Positions 38,601-47,717 of a DNA stretch of 64,000 bases are shown here, in pieces (the stretch's first letter is position 1; every line of letters begins with the position of its first letter). This DNA is from Manduca sexta (taxonomy: Eukaryota; Arthropoda; Insecta; Lepidoptera; Sphingidae). A program made the translations under genes and the position numbers. A model generated the notes under the pieces. That model was not told the DNA's origin. It made no database searches and saw only the letters and a list, made by a program, of their open reading frames with translations. Location of the stretch: the NCBI RefSeq assembly GCF_014839805.1, contig NC_051120.1:9796001-9860000 (forward strand), given 5' to 3'.

Positions 38601-41392
38601 CACGCACTAAACTGTCAGTGTTTTAATAACCGCCTTTCATTCCGCACTTATTCCCGACGTAACATTTACATTATAAAAGCATTTGTGAAATACATTCAGT
38701 AGATGTTGCATACATTAGATCGAGTTCAGTTGTAATTGATGAACTAAATTACAATACGTAATGTGCTATAAACCGTAAATTAGTTTATCTATATATTTAT
38801 ATTCAGGTCGCGAAGCTGCAACGAATCATTCAGCATTGTTTTCGATGAGAACGCATCAAGTCCCCATCTATCTTCCAAAACGCCTACAAAACAACTAACG
38901 GATGACGGGCTACCGAACACACTCAGCAAACGAGCGACGACTGACGACGATTCGTTCATAGTGTTCGCGAACCCGGACGAATTGTCCAAACATTCGGCGA
39001 GCTTGTCAGTTCCCGGACAGTATTCAGGATCAGGGCTTTCGGAGGCGAAAAAAAATTCCTCGTTTGATAAAAGACTTGAGAGGGTCAAGCAGGCTGATTA
39101 TAAGACTGGGAGTTCGAGTGGTAAGAAGAAGGTGAGATATATTATTGCCTATATAATAATAATAATAATACCAGCCCTGTATTATATACCGTCCCACTGC
39201 TGAGCATGGACCTCCTCTACTACTGAGAGGGATTAGGCCTTAGTAAACCACGCTGGCCCAGTGCGGATTGGTAGACTTCACACACCCTCGAAATCCTTAT
39301 AGAGAACTTCTCAGACATGCAGGTTTCCTCACGATGTTTTCCTTCACCGTTAAAGCAAGCGATAATTCACAAAGTATACACACATAATTTATCTAAATTT
39401 TATGTAACAGAAAGGCCACACACGCCACTGGTCTTTAGACATGGTGGTCCGCGAAAGCGTCCGGTCGCGCGACGACGAGCCGCGCATGTTCCTCTACATA
39501 CAGATGCAGCTGTGTTGCCGCGACAGTCTGCACGACTGGCTGCGGAACAACAGGACCAGGGACACCAGGGCACACCACGTGAGTCTGCTTACTATATGTC
39601 TTTAGTAGTCTCCACTGCACGTAATGTTAAGTGGCGAAGAAACTGCGTACGTACATTGCCTTAGCACTTTATACCTTTTTAGGGTTGGGAGACGTATAAC
39701 ACTCCCATTTCACTAGTAAGGTTTTATGTAGTAGTTGGTTGCGTATTGTCATTTACTGCGCAGGTTTTTTGACTCCAGATTGATTCTCAACAGAAAACCC
39801 TATATCACTTTATCCGACCTGGGGATTGATCCTGAGACCTCAGCATGTCAGGCGTACCGATATACAACTACGACAAAAGCAGTTTTTTAGTCCTACGTTA
39901 TTATTATTTTCTTCCTTTGAACTGTCTACTCTTTACCATATCAATAATGATGGTTTCCTTCTAGGTGAAGAACCTGTTCCGGCAGATAGTGTGTGCAGTG
40001 GAGTACGTCCACCTGGCGGGTCTGATCCATCGCGATCTGAAGCCCAGCAACATCCTGTTCGCGCCGGATGGCCGCGTGAAGGTGGGCGACTTCGGGCTGG
40101 TGACCAGCATGGCGGACGCTAGTGGAGACAGCGGCGCGGCTGACTGCCAACATTGTCCTGAGCAGAGACATACTTACAGAGTCGGTGAGGGATGCTTTAT
40201 ACCACTTCTATAACAAAAAGAATTGTGTAAAAAAGCGGCGATAGCCTAGTTGGTTGTGGAACGGACTGCCGAGACAAATGTTCGCAGGTTCAAAACCCAA
40301 AGGCACACACCTCTGACTTTTATAAAATGATGTGTGTATTCATTGTGAATTTTCGCATGCTTTAACGGTGAAGGAAAACATCGTGAGGAAACCTGCATAC
40401 CTGAGAAGTTCTCTATAATTTCGAAGATGTGTGAAGTCTACCAATCCGCACTAGGCCAGCGTGGTGGACTAAGGCCTAATCCCTCTCAGTAGTAGAGGAT
40501 GCCCATGCCCGACAATGGGACAGTATATAATACAGTGCTGATATTAAGATGTAATTTGACATAAGCACAGTGCAGTCAACTTGTGGGCAAATTAACAACA
40601 TCACATTTAATCGATACATTCACAAAATGAATATCGATTAAACATCGATTCCATCCGATCAATTTTTTATTTTTATTTTACCCAGGTACACACCTATATA
40701 TGTCACCAGAACAGCTACAAGGCCGTCCGTACAGTTACAAAGTGGATATCTACTCGCTAGGCCTGATCCTGTACGAGTTGCTGCAACCGTTCGGCACGGA
40801 GTCTGAGAGGGTCACGTGTCTGCTCAAACTGAGGAACCATATGGAGTTGTCTGATGAGTTCCGGAGTCATTATCCTAGTGAGGTAATTACCTGTATATCT
40901 ACACATGCCTTTTATGCCTAATGACGTAGGTAAAGACACAACTGGTGCTGTGTTTTCTGTCCCATGGTGTGATATGGGGCACTGAGTATCATTGTCACCT
41001 TATGAAATTCGATTTTGAATTTCACAATGTCAATATTAAATTGGCGTCAATGTCCTCCAACGGGAACACAATTACATAGCTTGCATTGTCGATAGAAATA
41101 AAAAAATATTTTATCAGTAATATCTTTATTTTAGACGATTTTATTTAACATTTTAGAACCATGCTTGGGTAGACCGCTGAAAAAATATTTTACTATTTGT
41201 CAATATTTAATGTCCTACCCATGATCACTATATAACTAATATTTGTGCCAGACGGAGGTGCTGAAGCTGATGCTGAGCGAGGAGCCGGGCCGCCGCCCCA
41301 CCGCCAGCGGCGTGCGAGCTCGCGCCCCGCTGCTCGAGCAGACCGACGAGAGGTACCACTTCACGCTGCCCAGCATGGCCGCCGTCGCATAG
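14577..41392 (+). CDS. PEK: PERK/PEK, eukaryotic translation initiation factor 2-alpha kinase 3
   Basis: PERK is an ER type I membrane kinase that senses unfolded proteins in the lumen and phosphorylates eIF2alpha. Fifteen coding exons join in phase: 14577-14725, 20688-20805, 21957-22107, 33923-34100, 34829-34994, 35513-35656, 36309-36498, 36948-37398, 37605-37745, 38235-38393, 38807-39131, 39411-39578, 39965-40184, 40686-40882 and 41252-41392; about 965 aa. A signal peptide (about 1-27) precedes the lumenal beta-propeller ([19 protein letters not shown]). The membrane segment is about 420-436. Kinase motifs are LGRGGFG (486-492), AIK lysine near 509, a long insert (about 560-735), HRDLKPSN with Asp near 804, DFG near 822, and [10 protein letters not shown]. 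All catalytic residues are present. The start has a hydrophobic leader and an overlapping upstream ORF. The protein is shorter than human PERK (1116 aa). Identity is very sure; splice sites were set by eye. Confidence 0.95.
16069..17030. repeat. Minisatellite of about 123 bp units inside the Helitron
   Basis: The marker CATTACTGCTCCGCTCC, or a close variant, recurs at 16069, 16192, 16315, 16438 and 16560, giving a period of 122-123 bp. Each unit also contains TAGCGTGATGATATA, GGGCTATCCAAC and GGTAGTTCCTGAGAT. The fifth unit is interrupted by a SINE and resumes at 16917. Similar single units occur in other Helitron copies in this window (20400-20560 and 56240-56400). Confidence 0.88.
16588..16914 (-). 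mobile_element. SINE family 1, full-length copy with an 11-bp target duplication
   Basis: The head (GCGGCGATAGCCTAG on the minus strand) lies at the right end and the ATT-rich tail at the left. TATTGGGTATA at 16577-16587 and again at 16917-16927 is the target duplication, showing insertion into a minisatellite unit. Confidence 0.9.
17251..17315 (-). mobile_element. Helitron 3'-end fragment
   Basis: CTAGCTGTTGCTCGTGGCTTC is the terminal sequence of the Helitron family in reverse. The remainder is lost next to the Helitron that begins at 17322. Confidence 0.6.
17322..18065 (+). mobile_element. Non-autonomous Helitron (744 bp), plus strand
   Basis: It starts TCTATATATATAAAAATC after an A and ends GCCGCGAGCAAAAGCTAG before a T, with the hairpin GCGGGCGAAGCCGC ahead of the end. 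The 5' part (CTCGCTAAAACTCGAGAACG) differs from the copy at 15726-17074, so this is a second subfamily sharing the same 3' end. It lies in PERK intron 1. Confidence 0.82.
18066..20097. other. PERK intron 1 stretch without a gene
   Basis: This is AT-rich sequence with no conserved coding. Around 18893-19170 a dispersed repeat (GGTCATTTTGTCATTGCG ... GGGCGCGTAAAATT) occurs, which is related to 36622-36800 in part in the reverse orientation. Confidence 0.55.
20098..20573 (-). mobile_element. Non-autonomous Helitron (476 bp)
   Basis: On the minus strand it starts TCTATACTATTATATTACA at 20573 after an A and ends GCGAGCAAAGGCTAA at 20098 before a T. CTAA fits the CTRR consensus. It carries one diverged minisatellite unit. 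Confidence 0.75.
21275..21535 (+). repeat. Dispersed repeat family D (copy 1)
   Basis: It shares CACCTGATGGTAAGTGG, ATGTCGACTG, GACAGTCGACACAATTATG and CTATCCGGGCGGATAT with 58115-58370. Family members are probably SINE- or LINE-derived. It lies in PERK intron 2. Confidence 0.65.
23411..23458. repeat. Perfect 18-bp stem hairpin
   Basis: CACTTTGCAGCCTTCATG (23411-23428) is followed after 12 bases by its exact complement (23441-23458). The sequence after it, TTCGAAACGTCG and further on CCGCG-AAAATCC, resembles 25180-25250 and 29060-29160, so the hairpin is probably part of a dispersed repeat. Confidence 0.75.
23941..24499 (-). pseudogene. Transposon-derived coding remnant, minus strand
   Basis: The minus frame 24189-23941 contains [15 protein letters not shown], then [15 protein letters not shown] and [16 protein letters not shown] recall this pattern (VHKxLxHG, EEAxxARNKxxRxxR, LLLTSD) from repeated uncharacterised proteins carried by mobile elements in arthropods. 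A second frame, 24499-24284, may be its upstream part. There is no intact gene. The family assignment is from memory and uncertain. Confidence 0.45.
25648..25878 (+). repeat. Direct tandem duplication with a 115-bp period
   Basis: The block GAAATTTATCTTAAAGTTG through AAACATATTTAACT occurs twice in a row, 115 bp apart, nearly identical. It lies in PERK intron 3. Confidence 0.9.
27563..27800. mobile_element. TTAA-bounded palindromic MITE, 3' arm largely deleted
   Basis: TTAAGGCGATACCTCAAGG starts a left arm that matches the palindrome at 34348-34712 through the centre (GGCCTTTAAAATTTAATATG). The right arm stops shortly after ATCCATGATTATT, followed only by a short ATGGACCTTAA remnant of the outer end. 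Confidence 0.8.
27890..28640 (-). mobile_element. Two copies of a LINE-like fragment separated by half a MITE
   Basis: The segments 27905-28163 and 28325-28600 are diverged copies of each other (CATTTGTCGCGGCCCTAGGC in both). On the minus strand they encode CxxC-rich text ([17 protein letters not shown]), reminiscent of a small zinc-binding region of a retroelement ORF. Between them lies an ATAGGG-MITE half (28164-28310). No intact ORF exists. Confidence 0.5.
28651..28762 (-). mobile_element. SINE family 2 fragment with tRNA-like head
   Basis: On the minus strand it has a head with GGTGGCGTAGTTG, then GGGTCGGGCAGTGATATTGG and TCAGTATCAGCC, as in the copies at 31160 and 51780. Confidence 0.6.
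29571..29740 (+). repeat. Dispersed repeat shared in inverted orientation with 43262-43430
   Basis: The shared core includes TTATGACAGTGACRTTTTGG, TTGCCATTTTAGTTCAG and ATTTTGAACAAATAGTTTAT, over about 150 bp with few differences. Confidence 0.85.
31160..31430 (+). mobile_element. SINE family 2, near-complete copy
   Basis: The tRNA-like head has GCCTCGGTGG and a B-box GGATTCGATCCC, followed by GGTCGGGCAAATTGATG, CAACAGCCCGGTGTCTGG, CCCGATATGGTGATAG and a terminal TGTGTGTG tract. It lies in PERK intron 3. Confidence 0.75.
33252..33345 (+). mobile_element. SINE family 2 body fragment
   Basis: GGCGAAAGGCTCTCCCCCT, then ATCATGGGACGGAAAATA, matches the middle of the SINE family 2 copy at 51780-51975 (minus strand). 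Confidence 0.5.
33388..33750 (-). other. Unassigned 120-codon open frame over a pyrimidine-rich imperfect repeat
   Basis: The frame begins [19 protein letters not shown] and continues through a charged stretch into [18 protein letters not shown] and a Lys/Ile-rich end. The first third overlaps an imperfect repeat on the plus strand (CACCTCC, TTCATCCC, TTCACC units, 33660-33760). I do not recognise a family, and the frame may be chance or a mobile-element remnant. It lies inside PERK intron 3, opposite to the gene. Confidence 0.25.
34348..34712. mobile_element. 365-bp near-perfect palindrome (foldback MITE) bounded by TTAA
   Basis: The left arm starts TTAAGGTGGTAGCTCAAGG, and the right arm ends with its complement (CTTGAGCTACCACCTTAA). 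The arms, about 178 bp each, match almost throughout and meet at a short centre near 34526-34534. TTAA at both ends (34348-34351 and 34709-34712) suggests piggyBac-type targeting. It lies in PERK intron 4, between exons 33923-34100 and 34829-34994. Confidence 0.9.
35670..35719 (+). mobile_element. Helitron 3'-end remnant next to PERK exon 6
   Basis: AGTCGCGAGCAAAAGCTAG followed by T is the family 3' end. The remnant begins within about 15 bp of the exon 6 splice donor (35657). Confidence 0.65.
35744..36045 (-). mobile_element. Dispersed SINE-like repeat family 3, minus-strand copy
   Basis: It shares with 49078-49340 the segments GATACGACCGCCCATAAACA, AAAGTATTGTTTGGTATTCC, AGTAGTTACACTGGC and AACCGGAACACAACAGTGA (given in the orientation of that copy). 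It lies in PERK intron 6. Confidence 0.75.
37746..37880 (+). repeat. CACT/ACTC-rich low-complexity tract
   Basis: Imperfect short repeats (CATTCACTCACTCACTTAC, then GCACTTA-type units) begin right after the exon 9 splice donor at 37746. Confidence 0.6.
39150..39390 (-). mobile_element. SINE family 1, 5'-truncated copy abutting PERK exon 12
   Basis: The ATT tail and body are present but the tRNA-like head is missing. The element ends about 20 bp before exon 39411-39578, so the branch-point region of this intron lies in or beside SINE sequence. Confidence 0.8.
39757..39885 (-). mobile_element. SINE family 2 fragment with tRNA-like head
   Basis: On the minus strand it has GTCGTAGTTGTATATCGG, then a degenerate B-box and GGTCGGATAAAGTGATATAG. 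It lies in PERK intron 12. Confidence 0.55.
40235..40548 (+). mobile_element. SINE family 1, near-full-length copy in PERK intron 13
   Basis: The head has GCGGCGATAGCCTAGTTGG and GGTTCAAAACCC (a mutated B-box); the body and tail TACAGTGCTGATATTAAG follow. Confidence 0.85.
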
Positions 41393-41892
41393 ATACCAAC
41401 CTCAGCACACCGGCACGAGTCGTGAGCACACTTGAAGTTAACTCGTTTGACGTCAAACTCGCCGATGTTGCGTAAGATTGGTTCTATACACTTTTGTTAT
41501 TGAATCGCACCATCTTACATGGGCAGCGAAATTCTTCTCGAGATCCATAGAGCTAGACACTCTTAGATACGGATGTTATAATTAATCTATAACGAAAAAC
41601 AATGCTTAATTTTTTTAATTGAAAATAATTCATTGAAACTTGTTTATGGATCAAGTACGCAATACAGCTCTTATAATAATACTTACAAAAGGGATCATAG
41701 AAAGAAAATTAGGTATTGAAATATTTGACGCTCGTTGATTCGGACGTGTCAATGGACTGCTGTACATTTGCAATGCCTTTCCCCACCAGCCTTCGTCTGT
41801 GCTCACGACTCGTACAGATATCTATGCCGCTGCAAATGTTCATGAATAGTCGGGTTGAGTTTCCTTGCGTATTAAGCTAGCGAGTGACTTTG

Positions 41893-42060
41893 TATAGAAA
41901 AAATAAAGTAATATCGATATATAGAAAATATTTATCGATACAACTCGGTATCGTGTATCGATAATTACTATTACTTGTTGGCCTGCTTCAGTAATAAAAA
42001 AAATAAAGTATCAGATACATAGAAAATGTCGATACAACTTGGTATGGTGTGTCTTTTTAT
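41893..42060 (+). repeat. ATCGAT-rich imperfect direct repeat
   Basis: AAATAAAGTAATATCGATA followed by CATAGAAAAT-like text and TCGATACAACTYGGTAT occurs at 41903 and again about 100 bp later near 42001. Further ATCGAT motifs continue to 42290. Confidence 0.6.
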
Positions 42061-43261
42061 TATATTTTCTAAGACAGTTTCATTGTTCCATTTGTTATAT
42101 ACAACGTGAAAACCTTTAGTTAGATTTTGAGTATTCTAACAAGTACCTAAGCGCGAATTCGAAAATTGAAGTGAAAAATATTAGAATGTTATACACATCA
42201 TTATATTTACAGACAAATCAGGGTATCGGATGTTATCTATAGTGAGTGTTGTCGATAAAAATGCATTTATCGATATCGATAGTGGATGTAATATTTGTAC
42301 TTACTCAACATTCCTAAGAGAATGATTGCGTTTCGTAGATGTCGTTCATCTAAAATGTTGTTTAATTTAAAGTACAAGTGTATTTCGATATTCGTATTAA
42401 TATTTTATTTGCCATAGGCATAAATTTAATTAATGACTTTATGTTGTTATAAAAGAGAATTGATGTAATAAATATGATAAATATTTCGTCGATAAAAGCA
42501 ATCTTATGTTCCCAGTGATATTGTAAAACAATTTACAAAGATGTCACCAAAATTAAATAGAATAAGAAACAGTATTGTAAGTTACAATTTTAGAGTATTC
42601 ATGAAGAAACTAATTATAGAGGCAATGTTAAAATATCGATAAGTGAAGTCTTATAATTTTTTAAAAGTATTAATAGTTTCAGAATGTCTTGGGATTTATC
42701 TATATAACTATTATTCTTCAACAATACATTAATTATAAGTAATAACTAATTACATTTTAATAGCATCGCCTTTCTATCACTTGATACGATTTATTGAATA
42801 GTAATAATATATTCGTTTAACAACGCCATATTTCTATGAGTAGTCAAATTAATAATGGATATATCGAGAAATGTGACTTAATGCTCAGATAATAACAAAC
42901 AATTCTCGATGACAGCGATTCATTGAGTCCTAATTCGATAAATCATGTATGTTTGAATTATTTTTATGTACAATTTCTGTATAAGGCATTTATTTCTTTA
43001 CGTAATTAATGACTAACGCCAGTCTATATAAATGTAAAGGTAGTTGTGAATGCCGTCGTATTTTAGCAGGTTTAGATCTCGTTTAGGTCCATAAAGTTAA
43101 AATAGAGGCCTTACACAAATTATCTAATTAAAGACAATGTATTTATTATCTCACTCTATAGATACTTTTTCCTTCTAATTGAATGAAAATAAAATACTAT
43201 AACAATAATTGGCTACTTTGACCGATGACAGCCTCTAAGTAAGACAGGGCAGCAAGCTATT

Positions 43262-43430
43262 AATTCGTGTCCATTGACGTATATTCTATAGACATGAACG
43301 TCCATATAAACTATTTGTTCAAAATCTGAACTAAAATGGCAACCAAAATGTCACTGTCATAACCTATTTATTCACTTGAACAGCAAATAGTTTTACTTAT
43401 TTCACTAATATTTTTTATTATATCGATGAT
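43262..43430 (-). repeat. Inverted partner of the repeat at 29571-29740
   Basis: Its complement matches 29571-29740 over about 150 bp, including GTTTTGGTTGCCATTTTAG-like sequence (A for G at one site). Confidence 0.85.
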
Positions 43431-43866
43431 TCGTTTCAATATAATAGTATGGTATCTTTTTGTTTATCTTATGATATACAATAAAATATGGCAATCGTCT
43501 ACGGAGATGAATATACGAGACACCACATCTGTTGTTTATGGATTAAATGTTTATTAAAACTACTTATAACATGACGGTGCGATGGTGAAGTGACTAACTT
43601 CAGACTAGTAAAAAGTATGGCGAAATTTTATTAATTTTATAATTGTAAATATTTATTAATCATTTACGAAAAGTAGCATTAGAGGCTTTTCGAAAATGAT
43701 TGACTGATTCGTGTATTTTAAGTCTAGTTATAATTTTATTTATTAAGAACGATAAATCTTTGTTATCATTGTCTTCCGCAACATTGCGAGGTTATTTGAG
43801 TAATTTCTGATTTTTCAATTGTCAGATAAGTTATTCGTTGACCGGTTTACTAAACAATACGACCTC

Positions 43867-44000
43867 GACAATGAACCAATCATAACATGTCATTTGAAAG
43901 TGTGTCAAAACACTTTGTTCTTTTTGGTTCATTTTTATGATGGATTGCAGAAAGGGATCGGAGTCGTTCGTTGAAAATGGCGGGAAAATACAGATTAAAA
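43867..44000. repeat. Dispersed repeat also found at 63676-63800
   Basis: Both copies share CCAATCATAACA, GTCAAAACTTTGTT-like sequence, GATTGGTT-like sequence, and GGGATCGTTGTTTGAAAATGG-like text with ATGGCG. Confidence 0.65.
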
Positions 44001-44738
44001 ATGAAATTAACATTATTAAAATCGTTCAATTGTCTATCAATAGGGTCAATGATGGATTCTGACAATTAAAAAATCGATTATAAATTAAGCAATAATTAGT
44101 ATAGATTTGTAAGACTGTTGGTTGAATGTCGATGGAGAGTATTTTTGTATCGTGTATATTTGAAGCTAATGTTTGATATGGGAAAGATAAGTGTATTTAC
44201 AAGCCGTTCAATGCGAATGTAAAGAACATCTTATCAATTATGTTTAATGTAAATAAACACTTATCAAATGTGTCTAGTGTATTTGGTTTGATTCCGTAAC
44301 ACGTGTGATGACTATAATTATAAGGGACTTTGCACGAACTAAAGGCGACACTAAACGACACTAGAGCCACTGTGTGGAAGAAAAAAAAGACTCCCGACCT
44401 AAAATGTGTTTATTTTTTTTCTAATATGACAAAAATTATGTAATATATTTCCTGGATTGTTATCGATAGGTAGAAAGTGCTTTTTTTTAGATGGAATCAG
44501 GCTTATTTGGATGGTATTGAAGTAAAATTATGAGGTTATGTTCACTTAATTAATGATTTGTTTGCGAATATTAACTACAAAACTATTTTTACAAATTACA
44601 TTATGAGAAATTCCAAAAAGCTTTTTGAAGTATTTTTATAAAGTTTATTAATTTTTGACCATTTTCACATTATATTTTATGTATTTGAGGATCCATTTTC
44701 CAATGCCAAGTATTGAATGGTAATAGATTCAATTTGCG

Positions 44739-44752
44739 CCACTAGATGGCAG
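44739..44752. promoter_or_regulatory. CTCF-consensus-like motif
   Basis: CCACTAGATGGCAG fits the animal CTCF core CCASYAGRKGGCRS at every position. It lies between the convergent 3' ends of PERK and Nischarin. Binding is inferred from the motif only. Confidence 0.4.
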
Positions 44753-45767
44753 TGCTTTCTTCGTGCACGTTCCTTGTAGGATGAGTTGTGGTAATATATT
44801 TCAAGAGCTAGTGCTTATTAGTTCGGAATGGCACGAAATCGTCCTATTTTAGGATTATACTGGAAATGGTATAATATTAACATTATGGGACCCCATATGA
44901 GAAAATTGAAATAAAGCACGAGCAATATGAATATGTAAGAATTCTGATAACTGTTTTTTTATTAAAATGCTTGTTGCAGAATTATATTTAGATTTTTTTA
45001 TTTACAAAAGCGTCAAAAAATCCCTCCATATTACAATTATCGCGGCAAATGAAGATGTGGAATACGTGGTTTTGTGTGGATTTTTTAAATAATCGATTAA
45101 AACAAAATTGTATCGATAATTTTAATCATAACAAAACAACAATACATACGAGTACTCGATTCACAATCATAATACTTCCCAAGTTTAATACTAGATTATG
45201 GAAACAAATTCAATGCAGACAACTTTTAAAAACATAGATATTTTGAATATTATTGGTTAGTAAATTTACGTTTTATAACAAAATAAACACATCAACTAAT
45301 TAAAATGAGTAGCATGGTCACCTTAGTCGGTTACTTATGAAAAAAATAGAGGTGGTAACTATACTTGTCAGTTGTCAATAGTTTATATGAAAACTATCTT
45401 TTATTTACAATTAAAGCTGAAAAAAAAACACCAATGATAAAAAAAAACTGACCATTTACTCGGTATTTTTTTTTTCGTTCAATACTCCTTTCATGTAACA
45501 AAGCTGTCTGCAATCAATTCATATTAAAAATACATAAACACCGTGTAAAAAATATTAAACAACATTATCACAAAGCAAGCGTGCCTTACATATATACTTA
45601 TATACAATTAACCTATTTATTACGACCGGGTATCGAGGCCTTATCTAAACCTCTATTTATCACATTTAATAATGGACGAGCTGCGAATACCAAGTGCGAT
45701 CATTAATATTATAAATGAGAATGTTTAGATGTTTGTCAAAAGCAGACCCATTTTTTATATTTTATTT

Positions 45768-46530
45768 TTTTTGAATGACGAGACGAGCTTGCTGTTGGTC
45801 TCATGGTAAGCGATACGACCGCCCATAAACAGCAGAAACACCATCTAATACAATAGGGTACCGGACTCATTTTTGTTCTTTACTAATATCAAATATTTAC
45901 ATAATATAAATTATAACACAGAAGGAATTATTAAAATCCGGTAAAAAATCAACAAGTTATAAGTCTTTGAATTTCGGTGGAAGGGGTAATTAACAAGAAA
46001 CAGAAAAGAGACGAAATATCCACATGTGACGTCATCGGGAATTACGACGCGTGTGAAAGAAAGAGATGAAGCGATATCCCCACATCGCGCCCACTTCTGC
46101 ACATTACAATATTTTAAATATGAATTACTCGCTCATTTTTTAACCAATTGTTATGCAGTTTTCGTAGGAGGGCTTCTTTTTCGTATTATTAACCATTACA
46201 TATAGAATAATGTACAAAATCAAGCATAGGCCGGTCCCCTATTACAAAGTATTGTTTGGTGTTCCACTGCGCTCGACATCTTGGGACAAGAGATGTAAGT
46301 CTTATTGTGTCCAGTAGTTACACTGGCTATAATGTCCTTCAAACCGGAACACAACAGTGATTACATACTGCTGCCTGGCGGCAGAAATAGACCTTGCTGT
46401 GGTACCTACCCAGGCGAACTCTCACATATGAGAGACCTACCTCCAGTACAGGCGATAAATGGTAGATGCACCGTAATCTGGACCTTATCTACCATCAAGG
46501 TAAGAGGATATTATCTTGACTATCATTAAA
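45768..46530 (+). mobile_element. SINE-like repeat family 3 with a nested MITE
   Basis: The left part (GATACGACCGCCCATAAACA) and right part (AAAGTATTGTTTGGTGTTCC) are contiguous in the copy at 49078-49340 but are separated here by the MITE 45853-46252. Confidence 0.78.
45853..46252. mobile_element. 400-bp MITE with ATAGGGNACCGG ends
   Basis: The left end is ATAGGGTACCGG; the complement of the right end is ATAGGGGACCGG. TACA flanks both sides (45849-45852 and 46253-46256). A half copy of the same family is at 28164-28310. Confidence 0.8.
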
Positions 46531-47717
46531 CATATTACCAATGTATTAAGTGCATTTGGTTTTCGGAAATATTTAATAAATTAATTAAAATTAGGGGCCT
46601 TTTTTAGTTCCCGCCTCGTTCTTTTTCTGTTGAATTGTCACAAACTATAGTGTCCAAGCAGCTCATTCGTGTGTATTCGTTACTTATAATTCAGACATTC
46701 GTGTTCGAATAATTCGCCAAGTTGTTCGCCGATAGTGTAAATGAGGCATTAAAAAAAGCTATCTGTCTATTGGCTTTGATTATGACATTAATCACGCGTA
46801 AAGGTTGTCTCGAAGAACCTCGATAGCGATAAGATCGTCTTTTGAAACTGGACATAATTATTATTATAGCTAATGCAAAATAACATTTGTCTATTAAATA
46901 CATGTTTCGTTTAGCAAAAATCGAAAATTCTTTATCGAAATATTTTGAATTCCTATCCATAAAAATACAGAGGAAGTCGGTACACATTTTTAGTTATGTA
47001 ATTATTTTTCTATATATTTTGGATTCTTGTCCATAAAAATACAGAGGCACTCAGTAAACGCAGCTGTCGCAATATTATAAGATGTAAATTGATTTATCGT
47101 TTTTATTATTGTTTTTACAAAACTTATAATAGTCATAAATACAGTAATAATTGTCATTTTAATTTACTTGAATGAAACTCGGATCGTTCAAATATTTTCG
47201 AATTGGTCTTTTGGTTGTATAATAAATAAGTGCATTACAGAAAATTTAGATAAAATATACCTAGTATAATATAACTTTTTTACAAAGTTAAATATATTTA
47301 TAGTCTTTTCCCAGCGACTGTAAATTATATTTATTTAATTGCATCACATTACTGCATATCTGTATCAGCGATGGGGAGAATCGAGACAAGAGAATAAATT
47401 CAATAGAAATTCGACCTTATTTTTGTTAACATAAGGTTGTAAATAGTTTCAATTATATAACGATTATGTCTTTATTCTGGCCATCGGCACTAGTAATAAA
47501 GTCGGAAAAATACGTACGCATCCACTTCAATTAAAAATCGACATTAATACAACTTTAATACAGTTGAATATTGCAAACAATCATTAAGGGACATCACGGC
47601 GACGATCGTAAACATCTATTTAAGGCATATTCAACTCTATTTGAATTTTAATAAAGTCGTAATTTTATCACAATCATTGAAACGCACGCAGATATCTTAC
47701 AAAAAATAACTTCAATG

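Larger units (their letters stand above)
41393..47717. other. PERK-Nischarin convergent region, no gene seen
   Basis: It is very AT-rich and includes the 3' UTRs of PERK (+) and Nischarin (-). It holds an ATCGAT-rich partial duplication (41898-42055), repeats shared with 29571 and 63676, a CTCF-like motif (44739-44752), and a SINE-like repeat with a nested MITE (45768-46530). No conserved protein was found on either strand. Confidence 0.6.
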
